Assembly: GCF_040954835.1 (NCBI RefSeq)
Contig: NC_090706.1
Span: 29,273,148 to 29,337,147 of the forward strand
Direction of reading: 5' to 3'
Length of the DNA stretch: 64,000 nucleotides
From: Lepisosteus oculatus
Lineage: Eukaryota; Chordata; Actinopteri; Semionotiformes; Lepisosteidae
A model generated the notes under the pieces. It saw only the letters and a list, made by a program, of their open reading frames with translations, searched no databases and was not told the origin of the DNA. Position numbers and translations under genes: made by a program. Of the stretch, positions 54,561 to 64,000 are shown one piece after another (position 1 is the stretch's first letter; each line of letters opens with the position of its first letter).

Positions 54561-55479
54561 GGATAGTCTGTATATAGAGAGTGTGGATAATACTGTATAA
54601 GACTCTTCTGGCAGAGGACGCTTTCTGAGCTGCTCTGCTTCCCTCCTGGCACGGAAGAAAGCAGCAGACGGCTTCCCCCGGCCCCCTGGGCACGTCCTCC
54701 TTCTGTCCACTCGGCGCCCCCTGCCCCACCCGGGCTCAGCCATCTGTGCGCCGGAGAGCCCGGCCAGGGTCTGGCGTTGCCTGCCGCAGCCTGCGAGAGG
54801 GGCGCGGACTATCCCTCCCGCTCTGCCGGGGGTCCGTGCGCCCGACACTCGGGCTCCGTGACCGGGCTCGTTGAATCGCTGTCCCGGTTTTTTTGGATCT
54901 CTGTGCTTCTACGAGAATGATTATATTCACAAAAAATAATTTCAGGTTTACAATTTTACATACACTCAATTCAGTGCGCACAGGTTTTTGTCACTGGTGG
55001 GGGGATTTGCACGGCACGAAATGTTTTTGCGCACACAGGCCATTAAAAATGATAGGGAACCCCCGGAACACCTGCGTGGGGATACACACAGACCACGCGG
55101 CGCGGTTCGGTTAGGGAAAAGGAGAGAAAAGCGGAACTTCTTTTTTCTTTAAGCCTGGCCATAACATCCATACCTACGGCTTCCTTTTTATATACCGTCG
55201 CATGTTTACTTTAAAAACACGCTGTGGCGGAAAGGCCGGACGTGAGACGACGCTGGAGTTGAACACCGGCCCATAAGGAATATTTCTGGACCCTGGAAAT
55301 GCAAACCTAGCAACTGTCCAAGTGCCCCCCGTCTCTCACGGTCCCAGTCCGTTCGGAACCGGGCTTGTTAGCTACTGAATCACACGGCACGTCCTGTGAA
55401 AACTCGAGAAACCCGTGTGAGGTCAACCTCGTGCAGCACAGGACTTACCCTGGAAGTGTGGGAGAGTGCGTCTGTGCTT
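54561..55479. other. CpG-rich then AT-rich single-copy DNA
   Basis: 54640-54860 is CpG-dense; 54890-55200 is AT-rich. No recognised exon. Confidence 0.4.
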
Positions 55480-55565
55480 GTGTGTGATGGACTGGCGTAC
55501 CGTCGAGGGTGTATCCCACCTTGCGCCCGGTGCTTACCGGGTTAGGCTCTGGCTCCTCTCAACCG
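55480..55565 (+). mobile_element. L2-type tail fragment
   Basis: TGATGGACTGGCGTACCGTC, GAGGGTGTATCCCACCTTGC and TACCGGGTTAGGCTCTGGCT match the L2-type 3' tail also seen at 35.1 kb and in HE1-like SINEs. Confidence 0.6.
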
Positions 55566-55589
55566 TGAGTTGAATGCATTTAATACTCT

Positions 55590-55870
55590 CTACACTTATA
55601 GCCTGGACGCTCCACTCAAAGCTCTTTACAGATAATGGGGATCCCCTCCACCACCACCAGTGTGCAGCCCCACCTGGATGGTGCGCCAGTACTCTCACCA
55701 CACGGCAGCTCTCAGTGGGGAGGAGAACAGAGCAATGAAGCCTGTTCAAAGACGGGGATTATTAGGAGGCCTTGATTGGTAAAGAGCAGGGGGAATTTAG
55801 CCCGGACCCTGGAATAACAGGACCTCGGTTTTACGTCTCATCCGAAAGAGGCACCTTTTTAAAGTGGTGA
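55590..55870 (-). mobile_element. 5S-SINE family member, body and tail
   Basis: Minus strand: CTCCACTCAAAGCTCTTTAC, GGGGATCCCCTCCACCACCA, GTGCAGCCCCACCTGGATGG, then GGGATTATTAGGAGGCCTTG and GGTTTTACGTCTCATCCGAA. No head. Confidence 0.6.
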
Positions 55871-56789
55871 CAAAGTGTGAGGATGTGAGATAATTCTATA
55901 TGACCTGAGCAACCCGTCGAACCAGAATCTCAAACGGCTACGGTAACAGTTATTCGTTTAATTATTGACAGATTGAATCAACTACCGCCTTATTCGAACA
56001 AACGTCATCAATCCGGCCGACCCGCAGTGTGGCGGGCCGCCGCCGCGTGTCCGGGCCCTGCTCACCACACTTTCCCTTTATCGCTGTTACTTGTCTTCTT
56101 TATTTTTTTTTTACTTTGTTTTTGTCTCTCTCACGGCGGGTCATTCGCTCTTCGACAGTAATTCGTCTGCGAAACCTAAGCTTTCCCCCTCATTACGATC
56201 CCGGGCGGCGCTCAGCCGGATATCAAGTATCGACCGTCCGGAACCGGAGACCCTGGGGCGGGCCGGGCCGGGCCGGGGCGCCCCCCCTCAGTCGCTCGGA
56301 CAGAAACCCTCCTAATGAATTAAGTGCTCAGCGGAGCACCAGGAGCCTGTCCAACCGGAGCGGGGGGCGGGAGTGGGCACAGTCAGGAATCGTAACTAAA
56401 CCCTTGCTAATGACACCCATCGCGGGGGATGAGTGCCGTTGAAAAACAACAACAACAACAAAACACGAAATTCAGGCCACCATCGGAAGAGAAAAGCGAG
56501 GCGCATAAGCACCATCCACATCAAATTTCCCCTAATATGATTTCGTGTTCTGTGTCTATTCAAGTCAGCGCTGATTGCGGCTCCGGGTCTAATCGCATCA
56601 GCTGGGGAGCTGCCTCTGCGGCTCCGCTCCTTATTGGAGCTGACACCAGCCTTCTCAGCGCCAGCCCTCCCGAGACATCAAACGGCCGCGGTGGGAGTCA
56701 GCCGGGGGGGGGGGAGGACACGCCAGCCGAGCGGCGCGCAGATCCGCACGCGTGGGGACGCTGTCTAAGAAGGAGGGAGGGTGGGGCCC
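55871..56789. other. CpG-rich single-copy DNA
   Basis: 56030-56400 is GC-rich, including GGGCCGGGCCGGGCCGGGGC. (AAC)n lies at 56444-56462. 56460-56660 is a balanced, repeat-free stretch. Frames up to 137 codons are unrecognised. Confidence 0.4.
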
Positions 56790-56930
56790 TGTGACCCTGG
56801 CCTCGATCCCGGCCCCTGGGGCGCTGTCTGTGCGGAGTCTGCATGTTCCCGCTGGTGCTCACGTGGATTTCCTCCCGCCGTCCACGGGCATGCTGGGAGG
56901 TTAATGGGCAACTGGGAAAACCGCGCCTGG
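56790..56930 (+). mobile_element. HE1-like SINE fragment
   Basis: CCTCGATCCCGGCCCCTGGG followed by GCGCTGTCTGTGCGGAGTCT GCATGTTCCC and CGTGGATTTCCTCCCG matches box B and the core of HE1-like SINEs. The tail is absent. Confidence 0.6.
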
Positions 56931-57503
56931 TGTGAGCGCGTGCCCCAGGGCTCCGTCAGGGCAAAGAACAGGGGCCACCGCCTCCGGCGAGATTCGGAAC
57001 GCAGCCCCGTGCTTCAGCACCTGGATTTAAAACACAGGGCAGCTGCAGGGGGAGGCTGTGTGCCTGACTGTCGCTGTACGAGAGTGTGTGTGTGTGCGTG
57101 CACGCTGATGGGCAGTAATCCCCAGCTGACACACCTGCTCGAAGCGACGCACAGGAAGCCCATTCCCGTCCCCTATGTCGGTACGGGGCCGGAGTGCCCC
57201 CCCACCAGAGTGACAGTGTCTTCCTCGGGAAGCTGCAATTACTTGACTACACTCGAGCTCTGTTTTTACTCTAGAACTCAGCATCACACCAAGATCTCGC
57301 TGCGCTGTACTGCACACTTTACTGCGTTTTAACCCCCATCTCACTGGGCTGCACTGCACTGTCGTGTGTTTTTTCCATGATGTCATTAGGCTTCACTCTG
57401 CTAGTTTTTACCATGACATTCCACTGAGCACTGCTGTGCAGGTAGATGCCTGTCTTAATGGTACTGTAGCTGCAGCAAAGATGGTGAAAGCTGGAGTAAT
57501 GGT
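56931..57503. other. Single-copy DNA
   Basis: 57285-57430 carries decayed CTCACTGGGCTGCACTGC and TTTTACCATGA phrases related to the 42-bp array at 62 kb. No gene recognised. Confidence 0.4.
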
Positions 57504-58315
57504 CCTGTGTTTCAGTGATCTGGCCCTGTGATTCACTGATCTGGGCCTGTGAATCAGTGATCTGGCCCTGTGTTTCAGCGATTTGGCCCTGTGTTTCAGT
57601 GATCTGGCCCTGTGTTTCAGCGATCTGGCCCTGTGTTTCAGCGATCTGGCCCTGTGTTTCAGTGATCTGGCCCTTTGATTCACTGATCTGGGCCTGTGAA
57701 TCAGTGATCTGGCCCTGTGTTTCAGCGATTTGGCCCTGTGTTTCAGTGATCTGGCCCTGTGTTTCAGCGATCTGGCCCTGTGTTTCAGTGATCTGGCCCT
57801 GTGATTCACTGATCTGGGCCTGTGAATCAGTGATCTGGCCCTGTGTTTCAGCGATTTGGCCCTGTGTTTCAGTGATCTGGCCCTGTGTTTCAGCGATCTG
57901 GCCCTGTGTTTCAGCGATCTGGCCCTGTGTTTCAGTGATCTGGCCCTTTGATTCACTGATCTGGCCCTGTGAATCGGTGATCTGGCCCTGTGATTCGGTG
58001 ATCTGGCCCTGTGCTTCAGTGATCTGGCCCTGTGATTCAGTGATCTGGCCCTGTGATTCACTGATCTGGCCCTGTGAATCGGTGATCTGGCCCTGTGCTT
58101 CAGCGATCTGGCCCTGTGCTTCACCGATCTGGCCCTTTGATTCACTGATCTGGCCCTGTGAATCGGTGATCTGGCCCTGTGATTCGGTGATCTGGCCCTG
58201 TGCTTCAGTGATCTGGCCCTGTGATTCAGTGATCTGGCCCTTTGATTCACTGATCTGGCCCTGTGAATCGGTGATCTGGCCCTGTGCTTCAGCGATCTGG
58301 CCCTGTGATTCAGTG
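57504..58315. repeat. 21-bp minisatellite with higher-order blocks, about 38 copies
   Basis: The unit is GATCTGGCCCTGTGTTTCAG plus T/C, with variants GATTCACT, AATCAGT, AATCGGT and CTTCAGC. Variant order is not random: blocks of 7, 6 and 7 units starting with the GATTCACT-AATCAGT pair fill the first half, then blocks of 5, 4, 5 and 4 units fill the second. Both strands are open throughout (316 codons plus, 349 codons minus). The minus peptide is a heptad-like (T/S)E(S/T)QGQI repeat. Confidence 0.97.
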
Positions 58316-59404
58316 GGCATCACCCTGCTATCTGTCTTACCTGTCAGAGCCGTATGGATGTTGCCCACTCATAGTTACATCAGTGACATGCCCTGGACCT
58401 GGGCACTCAGTTGTCCAGCATTTTATCGTCATGGTTTCTGTCTCTTACAAAAACAGCACAAGTAAGAACGTCCCTGGTTCTTGATATATTGTTCAAATTC
58501 AAAACGTAACAGGCAGTGTGGAGTGTGAGTAAGACAGGGCAGTTCGGCCATTCGTAAAGAGGCAAGTGTAACTCGTACACCAGCCAGCCCTGATGAGACA
58601 CAGCCCTGGGCCTCCTGCCCCTGTTGTTCCTGCACAGGAGCTGTGTCCCAGTTCTCCCTTGTATTTGTGCTCTAGTTCGCGCACTAATGCCGGACCTCGA
58701 GTGTCTCTCCCATGATGTCTAGGACCTCGTGGCCCGGTCCGGTCCTGTCCTCCCGGCTCTGTGCTCCGGTCACAGCAGGAAGGTACCACTATTATTAGAT
58801 CTGTACGGAGCGGTGTGTTTGTTCCGCTGTCTTGTCTCTGCCTGTGCCTTTTAACCACGAGCCAGCGCCTCTCCTTCTCTCCCAATTAAGCCGGAGTGTT
58901 TTCTCGGGTTGGTGTCGAGGGATTTTCCTGCCTGCTCCTTCTCTGTCAGCTCCCATCAGAAAAGCTCCTCATTAGTGTCAGGTTTACAAGTGGCGCAGCG
59001 CTGTAAGCGTGTGTGAGTGTGTGAGCCTGTGCTTCTCTCTCTCTCTCTCACTGTTTCCTTCTCACTGTAACTCTTTCCTTCTCTGAGCAGCAGATTTCCA
59101 CAGCCTCCCCTGTTTCTCCTGCTCCCTCTTCTCTTCCTTATCTCCCTGCGCAGCTCCATTCTCTTCCTCGCTCTTCCACTGCCTCCTGTTTCCCCACCGC
59201 GGGCGGCCCCGCGCACGAGGCATCGCACCCCAGGAGGGGGCAGGGTGACCCCACAAAAGCACCGAGAGAACTCGCTTAGGCATCGGGAACAAAGATTGAT
59301 AGTCGCTTTCTCAGATCGGAATTTCGTTTTGGAGTGCAGTTCCTCTCACAACTGTAAAACTGTCAAAGTTTTATGACATCCGGGCCAATTATAGTGATAT
59401 TGAT
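58316..59404. other. Single-copy DNA
   Basis: A pyrimidine-rich stretch with (CT)n at 59035-59050. No recognised gene. Confidence 0.4.
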
Positions 59405-60022
59405 GACAGCACAGAGAGCACAGGGAGTGCACGATACAGACAGGGCAGTTTGCACAGTGGTGGCAGTGCAGAGAGCACAGGGAGTGCACGAATCAGACAG
59501 GGCAGTTTGCACAGTGCCAGCAGTGCAGAGAGCACAGGGAGTGCACGATACAGACAGGGCAGTTTGCACAGTGGTGGCAGTGCAGAGAGCACAGGGAGTG
59601 CACGATACAGACAGGGCAGTTTGCACAGTGGTGGCAGTGCAGAGAGCACAGGGAGTGCACGATAAAGACAGGGCAGTTTGCACAGTGCCAGCAGTGCAGA
59701 GAGCACAGGAAGTGCATGGTAAAGACAGGGCAGTTTGCACAGTGGTGGCAGTGCAGAGAGCACAGGAAGTGCACGATACAAAAAGGGCAGTTTGCTCAGT
59801 GCCAACAGTGCAGGGAGCACAGGGAGTGCATGACACAGACAGGGCAGTTTGAACGGTGGTGGCAGTGCAGAAAGCACAGGGAGTGCACGATAAACACAGG
59901 GCAGTTTGCACAGTGCCAGCAGTGCAGAGAGCACAGGGAGTGCACGATAAACACAGTGAGAACAGGGCAGTTTGCACAGTGCAGGCAGTGCAGGGAGCAC
60001 AGGGAGTGCATGATACAGATAT
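59405..60022. repeat. 57-bp minisatellite, about 10.7 copies
   Basis: The unit is GCACGATACAGACAGGGCAG followed by TTTGCACAGTGGTGGCAGTG and CAGAGAGCACAGGGAGT. GTGGTGGCAG and GTGCCAGCAG variants alternate irregularly. As 57 = 3 x 19, frames of 159-258 codons exist on both strands; their Cys/His-rich periodic peptides are artefacts. Confidence 0.96.
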
Positions 60023-60555
60023 GTCTTTGTTATCAAAGGTTTTACAGTACATAGCTGCATATCAAAGTGTTTTTTGTTACTGGTAAACACTTCGTTCGAG
60101 ATGACTGGAAAAACACCGCCTAGCGTCAGGGGTCGCGGTAAGTGGCGCAGGCAACAAGTCGCCAAGTTCAGGGAATGCAGTTTCTACGTACCCCAATGTA
60201 TAGGTACAGTATAAAACTTGAAACCAAATTCTGGGAACGCGAAACATATAAAAGCAAGTCAGCGTCGAACAACAACAAAAAAAAAAAAGAACAAGGTAGC
60301 ATGTTTTGACTCTGTCTTCGCGGTGCCGGATCAGACCTAATGAGGACATCCCTGTCACGGGAGTCAATCACAGGCACCGCTTTCTTCTCCAGGAGCTGTT
60401 TCATTTGTTGTTGGTGGGTTTTTTCTAGCGCAAGATGAAGGAAAAGTGGAACGAGAAAATAATTCCGCGTGACAACCCGCTGCAAAGAAGAAGAAGAAGA
60501 AGAAGAAGGAAGAAGAAACGCTGGGGTGAACTGAGGGAAAGCGAATGAGGTTTCC
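60023..60555. other. Single-copy DNA with GAA microsatellite
   Basis: (GAA)n at 60485-60515 and an A12 run at 60278. No supported gene. Confidence 0.45.
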
Positions 60556-61160
60556 TGATCTCTGAGGCGCCGCGCGCCGCGCGCGTGCCAGAACCCCCTC
60601 GCAGGCGAGCGCGGGGCCGCTCGCTCGCTCGCGGTCGACGGGATGAGCTCGGGGCGCCTCCGGGTCTGTCGGTCTCGATGTCACGGCAGGATACACGACT
60701 GTGGGCCGGCACCCAGAGCCCTCCTACACCAACCCCCGCTCCCGCGCCGCGCACCAGCCCGGGCTTACCTGCCCGTGAACACGAGCGGACGCGTCAGCCG
60801 GTTTTTAAAGTGGGGGGAAACATATCTTTCTAGTGAGATTGGCAGCGTGTTGGAAGATGAAAATGGGGACACTGGAGGAAGGGGAAAGCGGTGGGGTGCC
60901 CGTGCGCCCAGGGTCCGAGCTGGGCCCGCCCGCGCCAGCAGCGCCGGTACTCGGTGTGACTGTCGGACTGTCGCCAAGACGAGTTTTTACGGGCTGGTTT
61001 GCAGCGGTCTTACACGGCGCTGTTTTGGCGTCAGTCCCTCGGCCGCAGAGCGAATAGGTTCCTCCTTCGCTGTGCCGGGGAGAAGCCGCCCGGAGAGGGG
61101 GGCTTGTCCCTGTTGGTCAGCGGAAACCACAGCGCCGGGCCAGTTTGTTCCATAGCTCAC
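60556..61160 (-). promoter_or_regulatory. CpG island, possible promoter/first exon
   Basis: The most CpG-dense block of the window. On the minus strand, CACGGGCAG followed by GTAAGC (about 60764) is a good splice donor preceded by a 70-codon frame starting ATGGCGACAG (60977). This could be a first exon leading toward lower coordinates. The peptide, MATVRQSHRVP at its start, is not recognised, and the frame could equally be 5' UTR. No acceptor or second exon was found. Confidence 0.3.
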
Positions 61161-61919
61161 CGCTGCGCACACACAACGAGCCTCTCCTGCTGGTGTTCCG
61201 TTTGTCTTTGATTATTTCTGTGGTAACGTGCAATAAGCGCGCTTTCATGAACTTCAACACCCTTTACTGTAATTTAAAGACCAGTTCAGAACAACTCCGC
61301 AAACGGCAGTACAGTCTCTAAAGGGCAGGCGACCTTTGACCTTTTGGTCACGATAACCGACAGCAGCTCCAACAACGTCCTTGTCTCGGCTGGCCCTCGG
61401 AGGCTTTCAAACTGCTCTGCCCGTGTTTTCCCGAGATTGTCTAAATCCCTGCACTTGTCAGCGAGCGGGATTAAGGATCCTTTAACGCGCTGCCAGACAG
61501 AGGGATGACATGGGCGATCGATTTGGAGAGAAATGTGGGCGACAGCTGCCGGCGATCCGACGGAAAAAACAGGCCACGCTGCGCGTTTGTTTTCTAGGAG
61601 GAAGTGATACGAGCATGGAAAACGGGATTGAAAGAACATGAAACGAGAATTGCGGGAGCTCCTGCTGCTCGCGTGTTAACGGTTAACATTATCTTTCTCT
61701 GGAGCGCCAGAGGCTCGCTCAGTCCTGGTGTGGCCCTGCGGTACAGTATTAATGCTGTCCGCAGGGATAAATAGCTCTATGACAGCCGCAAGCGCAGCTC
61801 AAATTAAACAATGGCACGCAGAGAGGCCCGTGGAACCCGGAACTTCTCAAACTTCATCCCATGTCGGGTTTCTGGCGGGATTCCTTGCCGTTCCCAAGCA
61901 CCTCTCCCACTCTTCTCTC
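61161..61919. other. Single-copy DNA
   Basis: No recognised gene; AT-richer than the preceding CpG island. Confidence 0.4.
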
Positions 61920-62425
61920 TTCTTTTAATACGGATCTCACTGCGCTTTACTGCAATGGTCTGTGTTTTAACGACAGCCTCCCTGGGCTGCACTGGTACTG
62001 CATTGTACTGTTTTTACCCTGATCTCACTGGCTGTCGGAACTGTACTGTGTTTTTACCCTGGTCTCACTGTGCTGTATGACACTATACTGCGTTTTTACC
62101 CTGGTCTCACTGTGCTGTATGACACTATACTGTGTTTTTACCCTGGTCTCACTGTGCTGTATGACACTGTGCTGTGTTTTTACCCTGGTCTCACTGTGCT
62201 GTATGACATTATACTATGTTTTTACCCTGGTCTCACTGTGCTATCGGAACTGTACTGTGTTTTTATCCTGATCTTACTGTGCTGTATGACACTATACTGT
62301 GTTTTTACCCTGGTCTCACTGTGCTATCGGAACTGTACTGTGTTTTTACCCTGATCTTACTGTGCTGTATGACACTATACTGTGTTTTAACCTGGTCTCA
62401 CTGTGCTGTATGACACTGCTGTGTG
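61920..62425. repeat. 42-bp minisatellite, about 11 copies
   Basis: The unit is TGTGCTGTATGACACTATAC followed by TGTGTTTTTACCCTGGTCTC AC. Some units have TGTGCTATCGGAACTGTAC instead. Related decayed sequence occurs at 28540-28702 and 57285-57430, so this unit is also dispersed. Confidence 0.95.
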
Positions 62426-63190
62426 CCATAGGCCGTACCTCAGGACAAGACCCCCGGGTCTCCAAAGTTACTGCCCAAGACCCATCATCCTTCTGACCTG
62501 GGTGTGACCCCACAAGACATTGATCCCACCTGACACTCGTCACACACATCTGGCTGGCCAGGCTGCTCCACACACCCACCACCCTTCGTGTAGGAGAGGA
62601 ACCGCGGGTTCAGACATGTCGTGTCTCTGGTGCTTGGCTGAGGAGCCCGTGGTGTGAATCCGCCATCTGTGGGATTATAACTGAACGCCTGAACACCTCT
62701 AAATCAGGATCTCCCCTAATAGACGCGTTCCTCATTCTCAAGTCAAAGTGCAGGAGCACTGTAGGCAGTGCAGAATGAAAGTGACCACAGTCGCTGGGAG
62801 AAAGTACCCTGCAGCTTTGTCAGGCTACACTGTGCTCCAGGGAGCCCCCTCTTCCAGCCTGAACCCCAACTGTAAGAGTCTTAATGGCACCCCATGAAAT
62901 TCCTCTGCCCCATCACATAAAACGGTACAGAATAAATAGCGACAGTGTGTTCAGCTAACGAACACACAGAACCATAAATACGGCCAAGTCAAACGCACTG
63001 AGTCTGAGGCGACAAAGCTGCTCTCAGCCCAGACGCAAAGTCAGTCGCGCAGGGTGGGTGGAGCAGGGTGGTGTGCCGGGGTGACAGCTAGACAAGGGTC
63101 CGAGGAGGGCTGTGTGTGCCGGCTTGGTCTGGAGCGGAACTGAGAAGGGTTTCGAGTACTGTACATCAGTCGAGTCTCCATTCATTCAGC
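62426..63190. other. Single-copy DNA with a LINE-tail scrap
   Basis: 62545-62610 (CTGCTCCACACACCCACCAC CCTTCGTGTAGGAGAGG) matches the CR1/L2-type LINE terminal segment on the minus strand. Nothing else is recognised. Confidence 0.45.
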
Positions 63191-63199
63191 TCTACAAAC

Positions 63200-63805
63200 T
63201 AAACATAAAGGCGCGCACGTGCTCGGAGCAATGCAGCAGTATTTGCGTGCGCGCCGATGTGGGATTCTCCGCTGGCTTGTCTCGTGTAGCCTTGGCGTGC
63301 TGAATCCACACGGCCCTTTCACTCTCCTGACCCAGTCCTCTGTAACGAAAGCGTTCTTTCGGGACCCTATGCAGACGATGCAACCCGGGGATGAGTGAGG
63401 AAAACACGGGGGGAAAAGCATGCGAGAGTCGGGAATGAAAACGGGGGGCGTGTCCAGGGTGCGCAGGTGTTCTGGGGGGTGAGTCTGGGGCAAACAATCC
63501 AAAACGGAGTCCAAAGGGAAATCCAAGACAAGGCAGAAGTCCGAAGCCGGGCAGTCCATCCGAGACGAAGACAAACAGGGTTAGAAACTGGAGAGGGATC
63601 CGGTGGAGGAGCAGGGGGAACAAGTGGGGAACAGGACCAGGCGCTACCGGCCCCGGACTTGCCTGGTACAGAACCAATGCAGAGCCCGGAACAGGGCGAG
63701 CGTCCGGCTCTTATAGGGAGGCAGGAACTGGGAGCAGGCGCACGGAATCAACTCCAGAGTGAAAGAGCCAGAGCCCCCTCGAGGGGGAGGGACTACGATC
63801 GTGAC
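63200..63805 (-). mobile_element. Probable Ty3/Gypsy-type LTR and leader
   Basis: On the minus strand a 465-bp segment runs from CGTCACGATCGTAGTCCC (about 63805) to CTTTCGTTACA (63341). These inverted ends resemble the TGTCACG...GTTACA ends of fish LTR retrotransposons. GCTCTTATAGGGAG reversed (CTCCCTATAAGAGC) supplies a TATA-like box. Downstream, GAGGACTGGGTCAGGAG and GTGGATTCAGCACG recall the leader and ATGGATTCAGCA gag start of such elements, here with ATG changed. No further open gag is present. Confidence 0.45.
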
Positions 63806-64000
63806 GTACTCGCTGGGCATTAGGATCGTCGATCTGCTTTACTACGTGGCGCTACGACACGCGGCTCTCTCCCTGGACACGCGTGTAGCTGCCCGCCGGC
63901 CGGCCCAGGGCTCGGCCTCCGGAGGGAGGGGGGCCACGGCGCGCCCCAGGAAGAAAACGCTCCTTTCGGCGGCCGAATCAAACGCGGGGAGGAGACGAGG
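63806..64000. other. CpG-rich window edge
   Basis: High CpG content with GCCGGCCGGCCCAGG; no gene assignable. Confidence 0.4.

Noticed and set aside
57319..58368. 349-codon minus-strand heptad-repeat frame as a real gene
   Set aside because: Explained by a stop-free 21-bp unit; the opposite strand is also open for 316 codons. Kept only as an expression question.
59363..60165. Cys/His-rich periodic frames resembling metal-binding repeats
   Set aside because: The 57-bp minisatellite generates them. Cys and His spacing follows the repeat length, and alternative frames are open too.

Overview
This window looks like vertebrate nuclear DNA, most likely from a ray-finned fish. I lean towards a non-teleost lineage such as gar or bowfin, but that rests on remembered repeat families and is an inference. 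It is not bacterial or viral. The sequence is dominated by fish-type interspersed repeats (5S-rRNA-derived SINEs, tRNA-derived V-SINE/HE1-like SINEs, CR1/L2-type LINE 3' ends, a Tx1/L1-like LINE ORF remnant, a probable Ty3/Gypsy LTR) and by very many minisatellites. I found no protein-coding exon, tRNA, rRNA gene or CRISPR array that I could defend. The long open frames lie almost entirely on minisatellites whose unit contains no stop codon, often on both strands and in several frames.

Layout. 0-10 kb: a 33-bp minisatellite, a 5S-SINE with an internal 72-bp VNTR, a TG-rich tract, a LINE 3' end, a MITE-like element, a 20-bp G-rich array and a purine-only tract. 10-20 kb: LINE 3' ends, another 5S-SINE-VNTR, a 44-bp array, CpG-rich single-copy DNA and a 660-bp inverted repeat enclosing a LINE fragment. 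20-32 kb: 27-bp, 40-bp and 7-bp arrays, a V-SINE starting exactly where the 7-bp array ends, G-rich and purine arrays, LINE tails in tandem, nested SINEs and HE1-like SINEs. 32-42 kb: the LINE ORF remnant, a full-length 5S-SINE, LINE tails, a long CpG-rich then AT-rich single-copy stretch, a five-copy 72-bp VNTR and CA-rich DNA. 42-53 kb: a 31-bp GC-rich array, two related 53-bp arrays five kilobases apart, a minisatellite carrying CCAAT boxes, and SINEs. 53-64 kb: LINE tails, a 5S-SINE-VNTR, a 21-bp array with higher-order structure, 57-bp and 42-bp arrays, CpG islands and an LTR-like terminus.

The most coherent result is a composite repeat family. Several loci combine a head resembling 5S rRNA, a shared SINE body, and a 72-bp unit, derived from part of that body, expanded to 2-5 tandem copies. 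Second is a CR1/L2-type LINE 3' end in which a 121-bp segment encoding the conserved ORF2 C-terminus is tandemly duplicated with the same junction at five separate loci. High GC, CpG islands and minisatellite density would fit a microchromosome or subtelomeric region (inference). The CpG islands and AT-rich conserved-looking stretches may mark regulatory DNA of a gene outside the window or with exons too short to see.
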